Positions 55,746 through 64,000 of a DNA stretch of 64,000 nucleotides are shown in pieces. The notes beneath the pieces are model-generated. The model made no database searches and was not told where the DNA came from. It saw only the letters and a program-made list of their open reading frames with translations. Both the position numbers and the translations under genes were made by a program. The stretch comes from Allomuricauda sp. NBRC 101325. Lineage in GTDB: Bacteria; Bacteroidota; Bacteroidia; Flavobacteriales; Flavobacteriaceae. Position 1 is the first letter of the stretch, and each line of letters begins with the position of its first letter. The DNA lies in contig NZ_BSQF01000001.1 in NCBI RefSeq assembly GCF_030268205.1, forward strand, positions 1,098,649 to 1,162,648, given 5' to 3'.

Positions 55746-57670
55746 CCTCTTTTTAGCCATAACATTTGATAAGGCGTCAATTCCAAAAGTCCACTATTGG
55801 CGATAATTTTTTCATCGGACACTAAATCAAAAGGGTCCCCTTTTGCGAAATACCCCATTCTTTTCATCCAGCCGGCATCAACTACTTGTGGGTGTTCATC
55901 AAAATTACAAATGACCAAAAGTCCTTCGTTGGCACCTCTCCTTTTTTCAAAAACCAAGATGTGGTCATTGCCTGTATGGCAGAGTTCGAGTTCGTTGTTA
56001 TCCTCAAAAACTGGATTTCCTTTTCGAATGGCAATCAGTCGTTGTAGTGTCTGGAAAATTTTGGATTGGGGCTGTTCATTTTGGTTCAATTTTGAAACAA
56101 TATCCCAATCTTGTTGCGGTCTATTTACCCACCTGCTATCTTCTTTTTTGGATGAATCATCTTTAAAAGAATAGTCGTTCAAAGTTCCGATTTCATCTCC
56201 TGCGTAGATAAGTGGAATACCTCCAAAAGACAAAATAATTCCATGTAGCATGATGATTTTGGCAATGGAATCTTGTATCAATTTTGGATTGTTTTGGTTA
56301 ATCCCTTTTTCCAATCCTAGGAGCGAAGCGGCACTTCCCGTTATTCTTCCATCCCCTGTTTTGGGATTGTACATAAACATAAGCCCGGTTGCAGGAGACC
56401 AATCCAATCGTTGGCAATAATAATCCAACAAAAACTTACGATGTTGCTCTGGGTTCCAGCCCAACTCTTGAATCAAATGGTTTTCATAACCCAAGCCAAT
56501 ATCATCATGGCAACGGATGTAATTGATCCATGTACAATCTTTGGGTTTTTCTGGAACATGCAACAAACTTTTATAGAGCAGTGAAGTTTTTTTAGTCGCG
56601 ATGGAATTCCAAAGCAGCGCCATAAGGGAAGCGTTGTATGCGATTTCACATTCGTTGCCCTCTTTTGCGCCTTCCCCGAAATACTTTACAATATCGGTGG
56701 GTGCCACAATGGCCTCTGCCAATAAAATGGTCCCGGGCGCCACTACCTGCAAACACATTCTGAATAAAGCAATCAAATTGTGAGCTTCGGGCAAGTTTTG
56801 GGATATGGTCCCTATTTTTTTCCAAAGGAATGCCAATGCGTCAAAACGAACTACATCGACACCCATATCGGTCAATTTTACCAAATTGGTGAGCATTTCC
56901 AAAAACACTTCGGGGTTGGTGTAATTTAAATCCCATTGGTAACTATTGAACACCGTCATTACCCATCGTTCCATTGCTGGAATATAGGTGAAGCTGCCTG
57001 GAGACGTTTCTGGAAAGACTTCGGGCAATACTTTTTCAAATGCTTCGGGAATGGTATAATCCTCAAAAGTATAGTAGTACCCTTGGTATTTTTTATCGCC
57101 CTTTTTGGCTTTTTTGGCCCATGAAAACTCGTTGGAAGTATGGTTAACCACAAAATCCAACATCAAATACAAACCATGTTTTCTGAATTCAGCGGTCAAG
57201 GCCAACAATTCCTCCTTGGTGCCATATTTTGGGTCAATTTCGGTGTAACTGTTGACGGCATAACCCCCATCACTTTCTCCTTTTGGACGTGTGGTAATGG
57301 GCATCAAATGCAAAAAGTTGACCCCTAACTCCTTAAAATAAGGTATTTTTTCTCTGAGACCGTTAATGTCGTTGTTGAAATTCTCCACATACAACTGCAT
57401 TCCCACAATATTTTCAGATTGGTACCAGTTGCCCGAATTCAATCGAACGAGATCTTGCTTTTTTAGCACATCGGGCCTGCCATCAAACAATTTGGAAAGC
57501 AAAGCCAAAAGCTTTTTAAAATGAGTGTCATGCTCCTTTTCGTCATATAGGGAAAAGAACAATTGTTGGATTAGTGAAAGATTGGAGGCCAATCGCAATT
57601 CGAAAAGCGTTTTGGGGTCTTTCTTCTTCAGCTGCGAAGCAACTATTTGATGTATTCCAGCCTGGTTCAT
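55742..57670 (-). CDS. GH13 glycosidase of the amylosucrase/sucrose hydrolase type
   Basis: This 642-residue alpha-amylase superfamily enzyme has the catalytic triad visible: Asp nucleophile in VDVVRFDALAF near residue 290, Glu acid in ILLAEAIVAP near 335, and the transition-state Asp in RCHDDIG near 410. The N-terminal helical region and the total length match amylosucrase (GH13_4) rather than ordinary amylases. There is no signal peptide, so it acts on sugar already inside the cell. Its ATG overlaps the fructokinase stop by one base (TAATG). The product fructose would be phosphorylated by that partner. Sucrose phosphorylase-like action cannot be excluded. Confidence 0.85.
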   Translation of the reverse strand: MNQAGIHQIVASQLKKKDPKTLFELRLASNLSLIQQLFFSLYDEKEHDTHFKKLLALLSKLFDGRPDVLKKQDLVRLNSGNWYQSENIVGMQLYVENFNNDINGLREKIPYFKELGVNFLHLMPITTRPKGESDGGYAVNSYTEIDPKYGTKEELLALTAEFRKHGLYLMLDFVVNHTSNEFSWAKKAKKGDKKYQGYYYTFEDYTIPEAFEKVLPEVFPETSPGSFTYIPAMERWVMTVFNSYQWDLNYTNPEVFLEMLTNLVKLTDMGVDVVRFDALAFLWKKIGTISQNLPEAHNLIALFRMCLQVVAPGTILLAEAIVAPTDIVKYFGEGAKEGNECEIAYNASLMALLWNSIATKKTSLLYKSLLHVPEKPKDCTWINYIRCHDDIGLGYENHLIQELGWNPEQHRKFLLDYYCQRLDWSPATGLMFMYNPKTGDGRITGSAASLLGLEKGINQNNPKLIQDSIAKIIMLHGIILSFGGIPLIYAGDEIGTLNDYSFKDDSSKKEDSRWVNRPQQDWDIVSKLNQNEQPQSKIFQTLQRLIAIRKGNPVFEDNNELELCHTGNDHILVFEKRRGANEGLLVICNFDEHPQVVDAGWMKRMGYFAKGDPFDLVSDEKIIANSGLLELTPYQMLWLKRG

Positions 57671-58614
57671 TATTGTGAAAGCTGTTCTTTGGTCGGAAGG
57701 GCTATTATGGCCCCGTATTTTGTGGTGGTAATTGCTCCTGCTTTGTTGGCGGTCTGAACCATTTTTTCCAATAAATCGAAATCTTCGAAAACTGGCTCAA
57801 AATTTCCCAAATCGGATATTTGATAAAGCAAACAGCCAATAAATGCATCTCCGGCTCCAGTGGTGTCAACAGGTTCGACACTTACACTCGGTATTATTTT
57901 TTTGGTGCCATTAGCACTTAACAAAGTTCCATCCTTTCCTAAGGTAACGGTGATGACTTGTGTGCCAATTTGATGAAGCACATCACAGGCTTCATGTAAA
58001 TCCTTCTTTCCGGAAATCAGCTGGGCTTCTTCCTTGCTGAATTTGCACAAGTGTGATTTTTCCACAAACGGTTTACATTTTTTAATGAAGGTTTCCTCAT
58101 CATCTTTCCAAAGGTCTCCCCTAAAATTGGGATCAAATGAAATGAACATTTCCTTGGTAAGACCGTCGAACAAGTATTTTCCATAGGCTTTTTCCAAAGG
58201 CCCTCCCAATAAAGCCGTTGCAGCTCCAAGGTGTAACATATTTCCTTTTAAGGATTTTCGAAGTTCGTGATCATACGTAAGTTCACGATCGGCTCCACGG
58301 TCAAAAACAAAATCACGTTCGCCATCTTCGGAAATGGAAACAAAGGCCAGTGTGGTAAAGGTTTCTGATTTTTGGGCATGGGAAATATCCACCCCTTCAT
58401 GTTTTAAAGTATCTAACAAAAATTTACCGAAGGGGTCTTTGCCCACACAGCCCATAAAAATGCTGTTGCCGCCCAATTTGGAAATGGCACAAGCTACGTT
58501 GGCAGGGGCACCACCTGCTTTTTTGGTAAACTCCGTGGCTTTGGAAAGATCGTTGCCTTGTCGCTCAGCGACAAAATCAATCAACAATTCCCCGATACAA
58601 AAAACCTTTTTCAT
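57670..58614 (-). CDS. Fructokinase-like PfkB carbohydrate kinase
   Basis: This 314-residue kinase phosphorylates fructose to fructose 6-phosphate if the neighbour is a sucrose-cleaving enzyme. It has the substrate-binding GGAPANVACAISKLGG near residue 35 and the catalytic signature DTTGAGDAFIGCL near residue 248. The start is ATG at 58614 (MKKVFCIGELLIDF); a further 9 upstream codons are not family-like. It is the first gene of a two-gene, translationally coupled operon with the GH13 enzyme. Confidence 0.9.
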   Translation of the reverse strand: MKKVFCIGELLIDFVAERQGNDLSKATEFTKKAGGAPANVACAISKLGGNSIFMGCVGKDPFGKFLLDTLKHEGVDISHAQKSETFTTLAFVSISEDGERDFVFDRGADRELTYDHELRKSLKGNMLHLGAATALLGGPLEKAYGKYLFDGLTKEMFISFDPNFRGDLWKDDEETFIKKCKPFVEKSHLCKFSKEEAQLISGKKDLHEACDVLHQIGTQVITVTLGKDGTLLSANGTKKIIPSVSVEPVDTTGAGDAFIGCLLYQISDLGNFEPVFEDFDLLEKMVQTANKAGAITTTKYGAIIALPTKEQLSQ

Positions 58615-58746
58615 ATGTTCTGGAATTATCCTAAGGTACATAGAATTTTAGTCGATGACCAAATTAGAAATGCATTTTTGAACGATAAGAAGGATAAACC
58701 GTTGATAAACTTTCCTTTATTTTTTATGTGCCCGAGCATTTGTGCG

Positions 58747-58754
58747 TAATTTTG
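58747..58754 (+). promoter_or_regulatory. Minus-7 box upstream of the phosphatase gene
   Basis: TAATTTTG is a full match to TAnnTTTG, 15 bp upstream of the ATG at 58769; this implies a short leader. No minus-33 box at normal spacing is visible. Confidence 0.5.
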
Positions 58755-58768
58755 CCAAAAACTTTTCT

Positions 58769-59494
58769 ATGCGAACACTGGTAGTGGGCGACATTCATTC
58801 TGGAGTGCGTGCTTTGGAGCAACTTATGGACAAAGCAAAAGTGACTTCCGAAGATCATATTATTTTTTTAGGGGATTATGTGGATGCCTGGAGCACGGCG
58901 GTCGAAACCATCGATTTTCTTATCAATCTGAAATCGGAATATAACTGCACTTTCATTCGAGGCAATCATGATGAATTGTGCAGGGCCTGGCTTATGGATC
59001 AGAAAGAAAATCCACAATGGTTGGCCCATGGGGGAACGGCAACGAGGGAATCATACTTAAATGCTGATAGATCCAAATGGGAATTGCACCTTCAATTTTA
59101 CGCCGATCTTCAAAACTATTATTTGGCCGAGGATAACCGTTTGTACCTGCATGCTGGGTACACCAATCTTAAAGGAATTGATTTCGAATATTTTGAACAG
59201 TCGTTCTATTGGGACCGTACCTTATGGGAGCTTGCCATGGCGCTTGATCCCGAATTGGAACCCACTGACCCTAAATTCCCCAAAAGATTAACACACTACA
59301 AAGAGGTCTTTATAGGTCACACCCCATTGTCCAAACAAGGGTTTGCGCATCCGCAGAACAGGGCCAATGTCTGGAATGTGGATACTGGCGCAGCATTTAT
59401 GGGAGCATTGACCATGTTAGATGTGGTAACCAAAGAATATTGGCAAAGTGAACCCGTACACACATTTTATCCTGGGGAAAGAGGAAGAAATTAA
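58769..59494 (+). CDS. Calcineurin-like metallophosphoesterase (serine/threonine phosphatase type)
   Basis: This 241-residue enzyme has all the dimetal motifs in order: GDIHSG, GDYVDAW, GNHDE and GHTPL with later His. It resembles PrpA/ApaH-like bacterial PPP phosphatases. It may act on phosphoproteins or dinucleoside polyphosphates; the substrate is not known. The ATG at 58769 (MRTLVVGDIHSG) is chosen over a GTG nine codons earlier, as the catalytic motif begins at once and the GTG lies upstream of a promoter box. Confidence 0.9.
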   Translation: MRTLVVGDIHSGVRALEQLMDKAKVTSEDHIIFLGDYVDAWSTAVETIDFLINLKSEYNCTFIRGNHDELCRAWLMDQKENPQWLAHGGTATRESYLNADRSKWELHLQFYADLQNYYLAEDNRLYLHAGYTNLKGIDFEYFEQSFYWDRTLWELAMALDPELEPTDPKFPKRLTHYKEVFIGHTPLSKQGFAHPQNRANVWNVDTGAAFMGALTMLDVVTKEYWQSEPVHTFYPGERGRN

Positions 59495-59541
59495 CATGAT
59501 TTTACATAATTAATCGTGACCTTTGTAAAAAACCCCATACA

Positions 59542-60537
59542 ATGTCGATTAAGAACGTACGATTGGAAGTGATGCAGGCAATAGAACCCCAAGTTGAGGG
59601 TTTTATGACGGACTATTTGATGCCAATTGAAAAGATTTGGCAACCCACCGATTTTTTGCCAGACTCCCAAAGTGATAAATTTTTTGATGACGTGGAACAG
59701 CTTCGTGGTGAAGCTAAAGAGTTGGGTTACGACTTTTGGGTAACGCTTGTTGCCGATACCATTACAGAAGAAGCATTGCCAACCTACGAATCGTGGTTGA
59801 TGGATGTTGAAGGCATTGATCAGCACAGTGGCAAGGACAATGGTTGGAGCAAATGGGTACGCGCTTGGACAGCAGAAGAAAACAGACATGGGGATGTTTT
59901 GAATAAATACCTTTACCTATCTGGTCGTGTGAACATGCGCGAGATCGAGATCACTACCCAACATCTAATTTCTGATGGGTTTGATATCGGTACAGACCGT
60001 GATCCCTATAAAAACTTTGTCTATACCTCTTTCCAAGAATTGGCGACCAATATTTCACACAAAAGAGTGGGTAAATTGGCCAAGCAAAAAAGCAACAACC
60101 TTCTTGCAAAAATGTGCAACATCATCGCTGGTGATGAAATGAGACACCATTTGGCATACAGAGAGTTTGTAAAAACCATTATGGGACAAGACCCCGATGG
60201 TATGGTATTGGCATTTGCCGACATGATGAAGAAAAAAATTGTGATGCCTGCCCATTTCTTAAGAGAATCTGGTGAATCCATTGGAGAGGCTTTTGAGCAT
60301 TTTTCAAGTTGTGCACAGCGTTTGGGAGTTTATACGGCTCAGGATTATGTGGACATTTTGAAAAAACTTAATGAGTACTGGGAGGTGGGTAATCTTCGTG
60401 GACTTTCCGACCAGGCGGAGAAGGCAAGGGATTATTTAATGAAGCTTCCAGAAAGGCTACAAAGAATCTCTGAACGTATGCAATTTTCGCAAGAACAGCG
60501 AGCCTTTAAATGGGTTGAGGCCAACGGAATGTTATAG
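59542..60537 (+). CDS. Acyl-ACP desaturase (diiron)
   Basis: This 331-residue soluble ferritin-like desaturase introduces a double bond into acyl-ACP using O2. The diiron ligands are in EENRHGD near residue 113 and DEMRHH near residue 196, the paired ExxH motifs of the family. It matches plant-type stearoyl-ACP desaturases and the bacterial DesA-like set. It likely sets membrane fluidity together with the fatty acid genes. It stands alone, about 50 bp after the phosphatase. Confidence 0.92.
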   Translation: MSIKNVRLEVMQAIEPQVEGFMTDYLMPIEKIWQPTDFLPDSQSDKFFDDVEQLRGEAKELGYDFWVTLVADTITEEALPTYESWLMDVEGIDQHSGKDNGWSKWVRAWTAEENRHGDVLNKYLYLSGRVNMREIEITTQHLISDGFDIGTDRDPYKNFVYTSFQELATNISHKRVGKLAKQKSNNLLAKMCNIIAGDEMRHHLAYREFVKTIMGQDPDGMVLAFADMMKKKIVMPAHFLRESGESIGEAFEHFSSCAQRLGVYTAQDYVDILKKLNEYWEVGNLRGLSDQAEKARDYLMKLPERLQRISERMQFSQEQRAFKWVEANGML

Positions 60538-60564
60538 AAAGACTGGTTAGTCTTAGAGGTGTAT

Positions 60565-61122
60565 TCAATATTTTCCTGCCCTGTGCTTTTCTTGCCATTC
60601 GGCCAATTGTTCCCAATGTCCTTCGTAGGCCATTTTGGCTTGCATGGGCCAAGAGGCAGGATCGTGGATTCGGTATCGTTTTCCTCCAGAATCTAGTACT
60701 TTTTGGCACGTATCTGCTGAGGTTTCCGATAGTTTTTTCCAGGTTTTAATGTTAAAATTGTGGAAGAGTCCTTCAATTTTGGGACCGATTCCTTCCACTA
60801 GTTTTAAATCATTCTCCTTGATGTTTTTTCCGAAAGCAGCTTTGGCACGTTTGGCATCGAAGGTATGTTTTTCGACAAGTGTCGAGACATTCCCAGATTT
60901 AAAATGATCTTCTTGCTTTTCTTTTGAAGGTAATTTCTGTTGGCAAGCGATCAAATCCGATTTGAGTTGCGCATTGGCAATTTCCAGAATTTGAACGTCA
61001 CTTGAATTGTCCGTAGAAGAAGACGAACTTGCCTTCCCATAAATGAAACCCAGGATTCCAAAAATTATGGCAATGAGGAATAAAATGGTCCAATAAAACA
61101 AGGGTACTTCTTCGAGAGACAT
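60565..61122 (-). CDS. Membrane-anchored helix-hairpin-helix protein of unknown function
   Basis: This 185-residue protein has a single N-terminal membrane helix (FYWTILFLIAIIFGILGFIYG) and a cytoplasmic part with a coiled-coil stretch (residues about 35-65) and a helix-hairpin-helix-like domain (LVEGIGPKIEGLFHN) continued by ETSADTCQKVLDSGG. The GIGPKI turn is typical of DNA-binding HhH, and the WPMQAKMAYEGHWEQLAEW tail is a feature of a flavobacterial family with no known role. ATG at 61122; the TTG 11 codons upstream is not needed. Confidence 0.8.
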   Translation of the reverse strand: MSLEEVPLFYWTILFLIAIIFGILGFIYGKASSSSSTDNSSDVQILEIANAQLKSDLIACQQKLPSKEKQEDHFKSGNVSTLVEKHTFDAKRAKAAFGKNIKENDLKLVEGIGPKIEGLFHNFNIKTWKKLSETSADTCQKVLDSGGKRYRIHDPASWPMQAKMAYEGHWEQLAEWQEKHRAGKY

Positions 61123-61320
61123 AGTGTATGAGGTTTTAAAGTACGACCTATACAAAGTATTAAAAAATCCCTAAAAATATGCGCTTAAACCGTTGAATTT
61201 ATGGGGATTTCCGTTGATTTTCAAAAAGGTTGAAAAAGGTCAAATCTAAAAAGGGCTCAAAAGAGACCAATCATACAATTTTTATAACCAACTGTAAGAT
61301 ACCGTCGGGTTACATCGACA

Positions 61321-61347
61321 AATATTTGGAAATTTAAACCAAATATT
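61321..61347. repeat. 9-bp inverted repeat (possible operator)
   Basis: AATATTTGG and CCAAATATT are perfect 9-bp arms around a 9-bp AAATTTAAA spacer. It lies about 200 bp upstream of the HhH gene ATG. Only the symmetry is known. Confidence 0.55.
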
Positions 61348-61436
61348 AGGTAAAGAACCCTATTTCTCCCGACAAAGATCCGGCATTGGAATAGGGTTTA
61401 ACGTAAAGTTTGAGTTAGTTAAGTTGGTTTTAAAGA

Positions 61437-61468
61437 CTGCCCGTTAGGTGTTCATCCCAAACGGGCAG
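61437..61468 (-). terminator. Terminator-like hairpin after the aldehyde dehydrogenase
   Basis: CTGCCCGTT and AACGGGCAG form a 9-bp stem with a 14-nt loop. The following minus-strand tract TCTTTAAAAC is only weakly T-rich, so the efficiency is uncertain. Confidence 0.6.
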
Positions 61469-61473
61469 CTTTG

Positions 61474-63027
61474 TTATAGATCAAATTTGATTCCTTGTGC
61501 CAAAGGCAATTCTGTAGTATAATTAATGGTGTTGGTCTGTCTGCGCATATACACTTTCCAGGCATCCGAACCGCTTTCGCGTCCACCGCCAGTTTCTTTT
61601 TCGCCTCCAAAAGCACCTCCGATTTCTGCTCCAGAAGTTCCTATATTTACATTGGCGATTCCACAATCTGAACCGTTTGCAGATAAAAAGTGCTCAGCTT
61701 CCCTCAAATTGTTGGTCATTATTGCTGAAGATAACCCTTGAACCACACCATTTTGTTGCTCAATGGCATTCTCAATGCCTCCAGAATATTTCAATAGATA
61801 TAAAATGGGGGCAAAAGTCTCTTCCTGAACAATATTAAAGCTGTTTTTTGCCTCAACAATGGCAGGTTTCACGTAGCAACCACTTTCGTAACCTTCACCT
61901 TGTAGCACACCACCTTCAACCAAAATGGTTCCTCCTTCATTTTTGGCTTCTTCCAGTGCATTCAGGTACTTGTTCACAGCATCCGTATCAATAAGAGGGC
62001 CTACATGGTTGTGTTGATCTAAAGGATTGCCAATGCGAATTTGAGCATAGGCATTGGTAATGGCTTCTTTTACCTGATCATAAATGGATTCATGAATTAT
62101 AAGCCTTCGAGTGGATGTGCAACGTTGCCCAGCTGTACCCACAGCACCAAAAACAGCACCGATTACCGTCATTTTAATGTCGGCATCTGGAGTTACGATA
62201 ATGGCATTGTTTCCGCCCAGTTCCAAAAGGGACTTGCCCAATCGGGCAGCTACAGCTTGTGCTACAATTTTTCCCATACGAATGGAACCTGTTGCCGAAA
62301 CCAATGGGATTCGTTTATCATGGGTCATTAATTCTCCCACTTTATAATCCCCATTAATTAGGCAAGAAATGCCCTCGGGCATATTGTTCTCTTTTAAAAT
62401 TTCAGCAATAATATTTTGGCAGGCCACTCCGGTAAGGGGTGTTTTTTCAGAAGGTTTCCACACACAAACATCCCCACAAACCCAAGCCAATGCGGTGTTC
62501 CAAGACCAAACGGCAACAGGGAAATTAAAGGCTGAAATAATTCCGACTACACCAAGTGGATGATATTGTTCGTACATGCGGTGTCCTGGTCTTTCTGAGT
62601 GCATGGTAAGTCCGTGCAATTGTCTTGAGAGGCCAACGGCAAAATCGCAGATGTCTATCATTTCCTGTACTTCTCCCAAGCCTTCTTGGTACGATTTTCC
62701 CATTTCGAAGGATACCAATTTACCCAAGGGTTCTTTTAGTTCACGAAGCTTGTTCCCGAACTGTCGCACAATTTCCCCTCGTTGAGGTGCCGGTATCCTT
62801 CGCCATTGCTTAAAAGCGGTAGTGGCGGTTTCCATTACTTTTTCGTAATCTTCTGGTGTGGTGGTTACCACTTTTCCAATAAGGGAACCATCCACGGGAG
62901 AATATGAAGCAATGGTTGCACCTGATGCAAAATTCTCTGAACCTGTTGAGGTTCCATTATTTATTTCATTGAGCCCAAGTTGACTAAGGGCTTCTTCAAT
63001 TCCAAAAGAAGTAGTAGTAATTGACAT
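61474..63027 (-). CDS. ALDH7-type aldehyde dehydrogenase (piperideine-6-carboxylate dehydrogenase-like)
   Basis: This 517-residue NAD-dependent dehydrogenase has the catalytic Cys in GTAGQRCTSTRRL near residue 300, the Glu in LELGGNNAI near 266 and the cofactor region SAFNFPVAVWSWN. The N-terminal region and FGGEKETGGGRESGSD are close to antiquitin-like enzymes that oxidise the aldehyde of lysine breakdown. It follows a DUF1304 gene and 3-hydroxyanthranilate dioxygenase, so a role in tryptophan/kynurenine breakdown is an alternative. A minus-7 box at 63063 suggests its own promoter. Confidence 0.88.
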   Translation of the reverse strand: MSITTTSFGIEEALSQLGLNEINNGTSTGSENFASGATIASYSPVDGSLIGKVVTTTPEDYEKVMETATTAFKQWRRIPAPQRGEIVRQFGNKLRELKEPLGKLVSFEMGKSYQEGLGEVQEMIDICDFAVGLSRQLHGLTMHSERPGHRMYEQYHPLGVVGIISAFNFPVAVWSWNTALAWVCGDVCVWKPSEKTPLTGVACQNIIAEILKENNMPEGISCLINGDYKVGELMTHDKRIPLVSATGSIRMGKIVAQAVAARLGKSLLELGGNNAIIVTPDADIKMTVIGAVFGAVGTAGQRCTSTRRLIIHESIYDQVKEAITNAYAQIRIGNPLDQHNHVGPLIDTDAVNKYLNALEEAKNEGGTILVEGGVLQGEGYESGCYVKPAIVEAKNSFNIVQEETFAPILYLLKYSGGIENAIEQQNGVVQGLSSAIMTNNLREAEHFLSANGSDCGIANVNIGTSGAEIGGAFGGEKETGGGRESGSDAWKVYMRRQTNTINYTTELPLAQGIKFDL

Positions 63028-63062
63028 TTATAACTTTTTTAGTGTGAAATGTTATATTTCTA

Positions 63063-63070
63063 CAAAAATA
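63063..63070 (-). promoter_or_regulatory. Minus-7 box upstream of the aldehyde dehydrogenase
   Basis: TATTTTTG on the minus strand is a full match to TAnnTTTG, 35 bp upstream of the ATG. No clear minus-33. Confidence 0.45.
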
Positions 63071-63087
63071 ATGATAAAGATTCAGAG

Positions 63088-63489
63088 CTAGATCATTATT
63101 TTAAATTGAATTCCTTTAATGGAATCCAACGCAATAATATAGAGGATGATACCGATCAGTGCAGGTACTGCTTGAACGATAAATATTTTTTTGGAAACAC
63201 TTATGGCACCAAAAATTCCTGCGACTGCCACACAGCTTAAAAAGAAAAGTGCGACATAAACTTGCCATAAAGGGTCTGGGATTACCAATGCCCAAATAAG
63301 GCCAGCGGCCAAAAATCCATTGTAAAGTCCTTGGTTGGCCGCCATGTTTTTGGTGGATTCAAAAAGCTCTTGGGGGAAATTTCGGAATACCTTTCTTGCT
63401 TTGGTAGTCCAAGCGAACATTTCCAACCATAAAAAATAGCAGTGAAGCAAGGCCACGATGGCCGTTATTATTTTAGCGAATATCAACAT
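63088..63489 (-). CDS. DUF1304 membrane protein
   Basis: This 133-residue protein has four hydrophobic segments (IITAIVALLHCYFLWLEMF, LYNGFLAAGLIWALVI, VALFFLSCVAVAGIFGAI, VQAVPALIGIILYIIAL) and fits the DUF1304 family, with conserved NQGLYNGFLA. The function is unknown. Its ATG overlaps the stop of the upstream dioxygenase by one base (TAATG), so it is translationally coupled to it. Confidence 0.87.
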   Translation of the reverse strand: MLIFAKIITAIVALLHCYFLWLEMFAWTTKARKVFRNFPQELFESTKNMAANQGLYNGFLAAGLIWALVIPDPLWQVYVALFFLSCVAVAGIFGAISVSKKIFIVQAVPALIGIILYIIALDSIKGIQFKIMI

Positions 63490-64000
63490 TATTCCTCTTT
63501 TGCAACAAAGCGTTCATCAACGGGCATTACAGTACCACAATTATCACAGGTTCTCAATTCTTCTGAACCGTAAAAATGTTTGAAATGGGCCAAAAAGTCT
63601 TTTTCAATATCGTTCAAAGTGAAATAAGCCTCATATAATTTATGATTACAATTATCACAGAACCAAAGCAGTCCATCGTCAACGTTCATATCAGCCCTTT
63701 TGCGTTCCACTACAAGACCAATGGAACCTTCATGGCGCACTGGTGAGTGGGGCACTTTTGCTGGGTGCAGATACATATCCCCTGGTCCCAATTTCATGGT
63801 TTTTTTCTGCCCATCTTCCTGAATGTGCACTTCAATTGTACCTTCCAATTGGTAAAACAGTTCTTCCGTTTCGTTATAATGGTAATCCTTTCGTGCGTTT
63901 GGGCCTGCCACAATCATAACAATGTAGTCGCCTGACTCTTTATAAAGGTTCCTGTTTCCAACGGGGGGTTTAAGGGTATCCCTGTTTTCTTCAACCCATT
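63489..64000 (-). CDS. 3-hydroxyanthranilate 3,4-dioxygenase, partial (N-terminus beyond the right edge)
   Basis: The minus-strand frame is open to the window edge, giving about 170 residues. It is a cupin dioxygenase that opens the ring of 3-hydroxyanthranilate in the kynurenine pathway. Iron ligands are seen in KDYHYNETEELFYQLEG (His, Glu) and HPAKVPHSPVRH (His). A C-terminal rubredoxin-like zinc site has two CxxC pairs (CDNCNH and CDNCG), typical of bacterial enzymes. Only the first few residues should be missing. Confidence 0.92.
   Translation of the reverse strand, partial: WVEENRDTLKPPVGNRNLYKESGDYIVMIVAGPNARKDYHYNETEELFYQLEGTIEVHIQEDGQKKTMKLGPGDMYLHPAKVPHSPVRHEGSIGLVVERKRADMNVDDGLLWFCDNCNHKLYEAYFTLNDIEKDFLAHFKHFYGSEELRTCDNCGTVMPVDERFVAKEE

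Larger units (their letters stand above)
61123..61473. other. 351-bp intergenic stretch
   Basis: AT-rich region upstream of the HhH gene and downstream of the aldehyde dehydrogenase, both on the minus strand. I see no reading frame of note. It holds the inverted repeat at 61321-61347 and a terminator-like hairpin at 61437-61468; no promoter match was clear. Confidence 0.6.

Noticed and set aside
1..64000. tRNA, rRNA, insertion sequences, integrases and att sites
   Set aside because: No transposase or integrase frame, terminal inverted repeats, or tRNA-like cloverleaf sequence was noticed by eye; a tRNAscan run would settle the tRNA part.

Overview
The window is a piece of a Bacteroidota chromosome, most likely a marine member of the Flavobacteriaceae. 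Several things point there: Bat aerotolerance genes in the Bacteroidota order, a flavobacterial AddAB-type nuclease pair, an OmpA protein with calcium-binding TSP3 repeats, the rnc/IPExxxVDY/pyk and acpP/fabF/rnc neighbourhoods, and promoters of the Bacteroidota form (TTTG, about 19 bp, TAnnTTTG). I saw no rRNA, tRNA, CRISPR array, insertion sequence or phage gene. It is mostly core chromosome with modest accessory content.

Layout. 1-1.3 kb: the 5' part of an RluA-type pseudouridine synthase (minus strand), whose N-terminus runs through an 8-bp tandem repeat, divergent from an SDR. 1.3-9.9 kb: AddB-like nuclease, OmpA, kbl and AddA-like helicase-nuclease, all minus. 10-13.2 kb: superoxide dismutase, then about 600 bp without a protein gene that holds three copies of a small-RNA-like unit, then purF. 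13.2-15.5 kb: PfkB kinase, RNase HI and purN. 15.7-20 kb: acpP, fabF, rnc, an IPExxxVDY-family protein and pyk. 20-28.6 kb: AraC regulator, a small Cys/His-rich protein, AhpD-like protein, TetR, M16 protease, dinB, CYTH, YhhN and a lipoprotein hydrolase.

28.7-32.4 kb: an operon of a Tat-exported aminotransferase, an AEC permease and a secreted M20-type amidase. 32.6-39.4 kb: an RND multidrug efflux operon that starts with a GbsR/MarR regulator and ends with a TetR regulator; a palindrome in its promoter is a likely operator. 39.5-43.7 kb: pheS with a small companion, then beta-carbonic anhydrase with a SulP transporter and a small membrane protein. 43.7-52.8 kb: the complete moxR-DUF58-BatA-E operon. 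53-64 kb: aldo/keto reductase, SDR and AlbA_2 protein; a GH13 sucrose-type enzyme coupled to a fructokinase; a phosphatase; an acyl-ACP desaturase; a membrane-anchored HhH protein; and an ALDH7-type dehydrogenase, DUF1304 protein and 3-hydroxyanthranilate dioxygenase.

The most novel-looking elements are the triple small-RNA array at 10.7-11.2 kb, whose units share a conserved 40-nt head but have unrelated, fully paired terminator stems, and the octanucleotide repeat inside the pseudouridine synthase reading frame at 371-450, where a change of one repeat unit would shift the frame.
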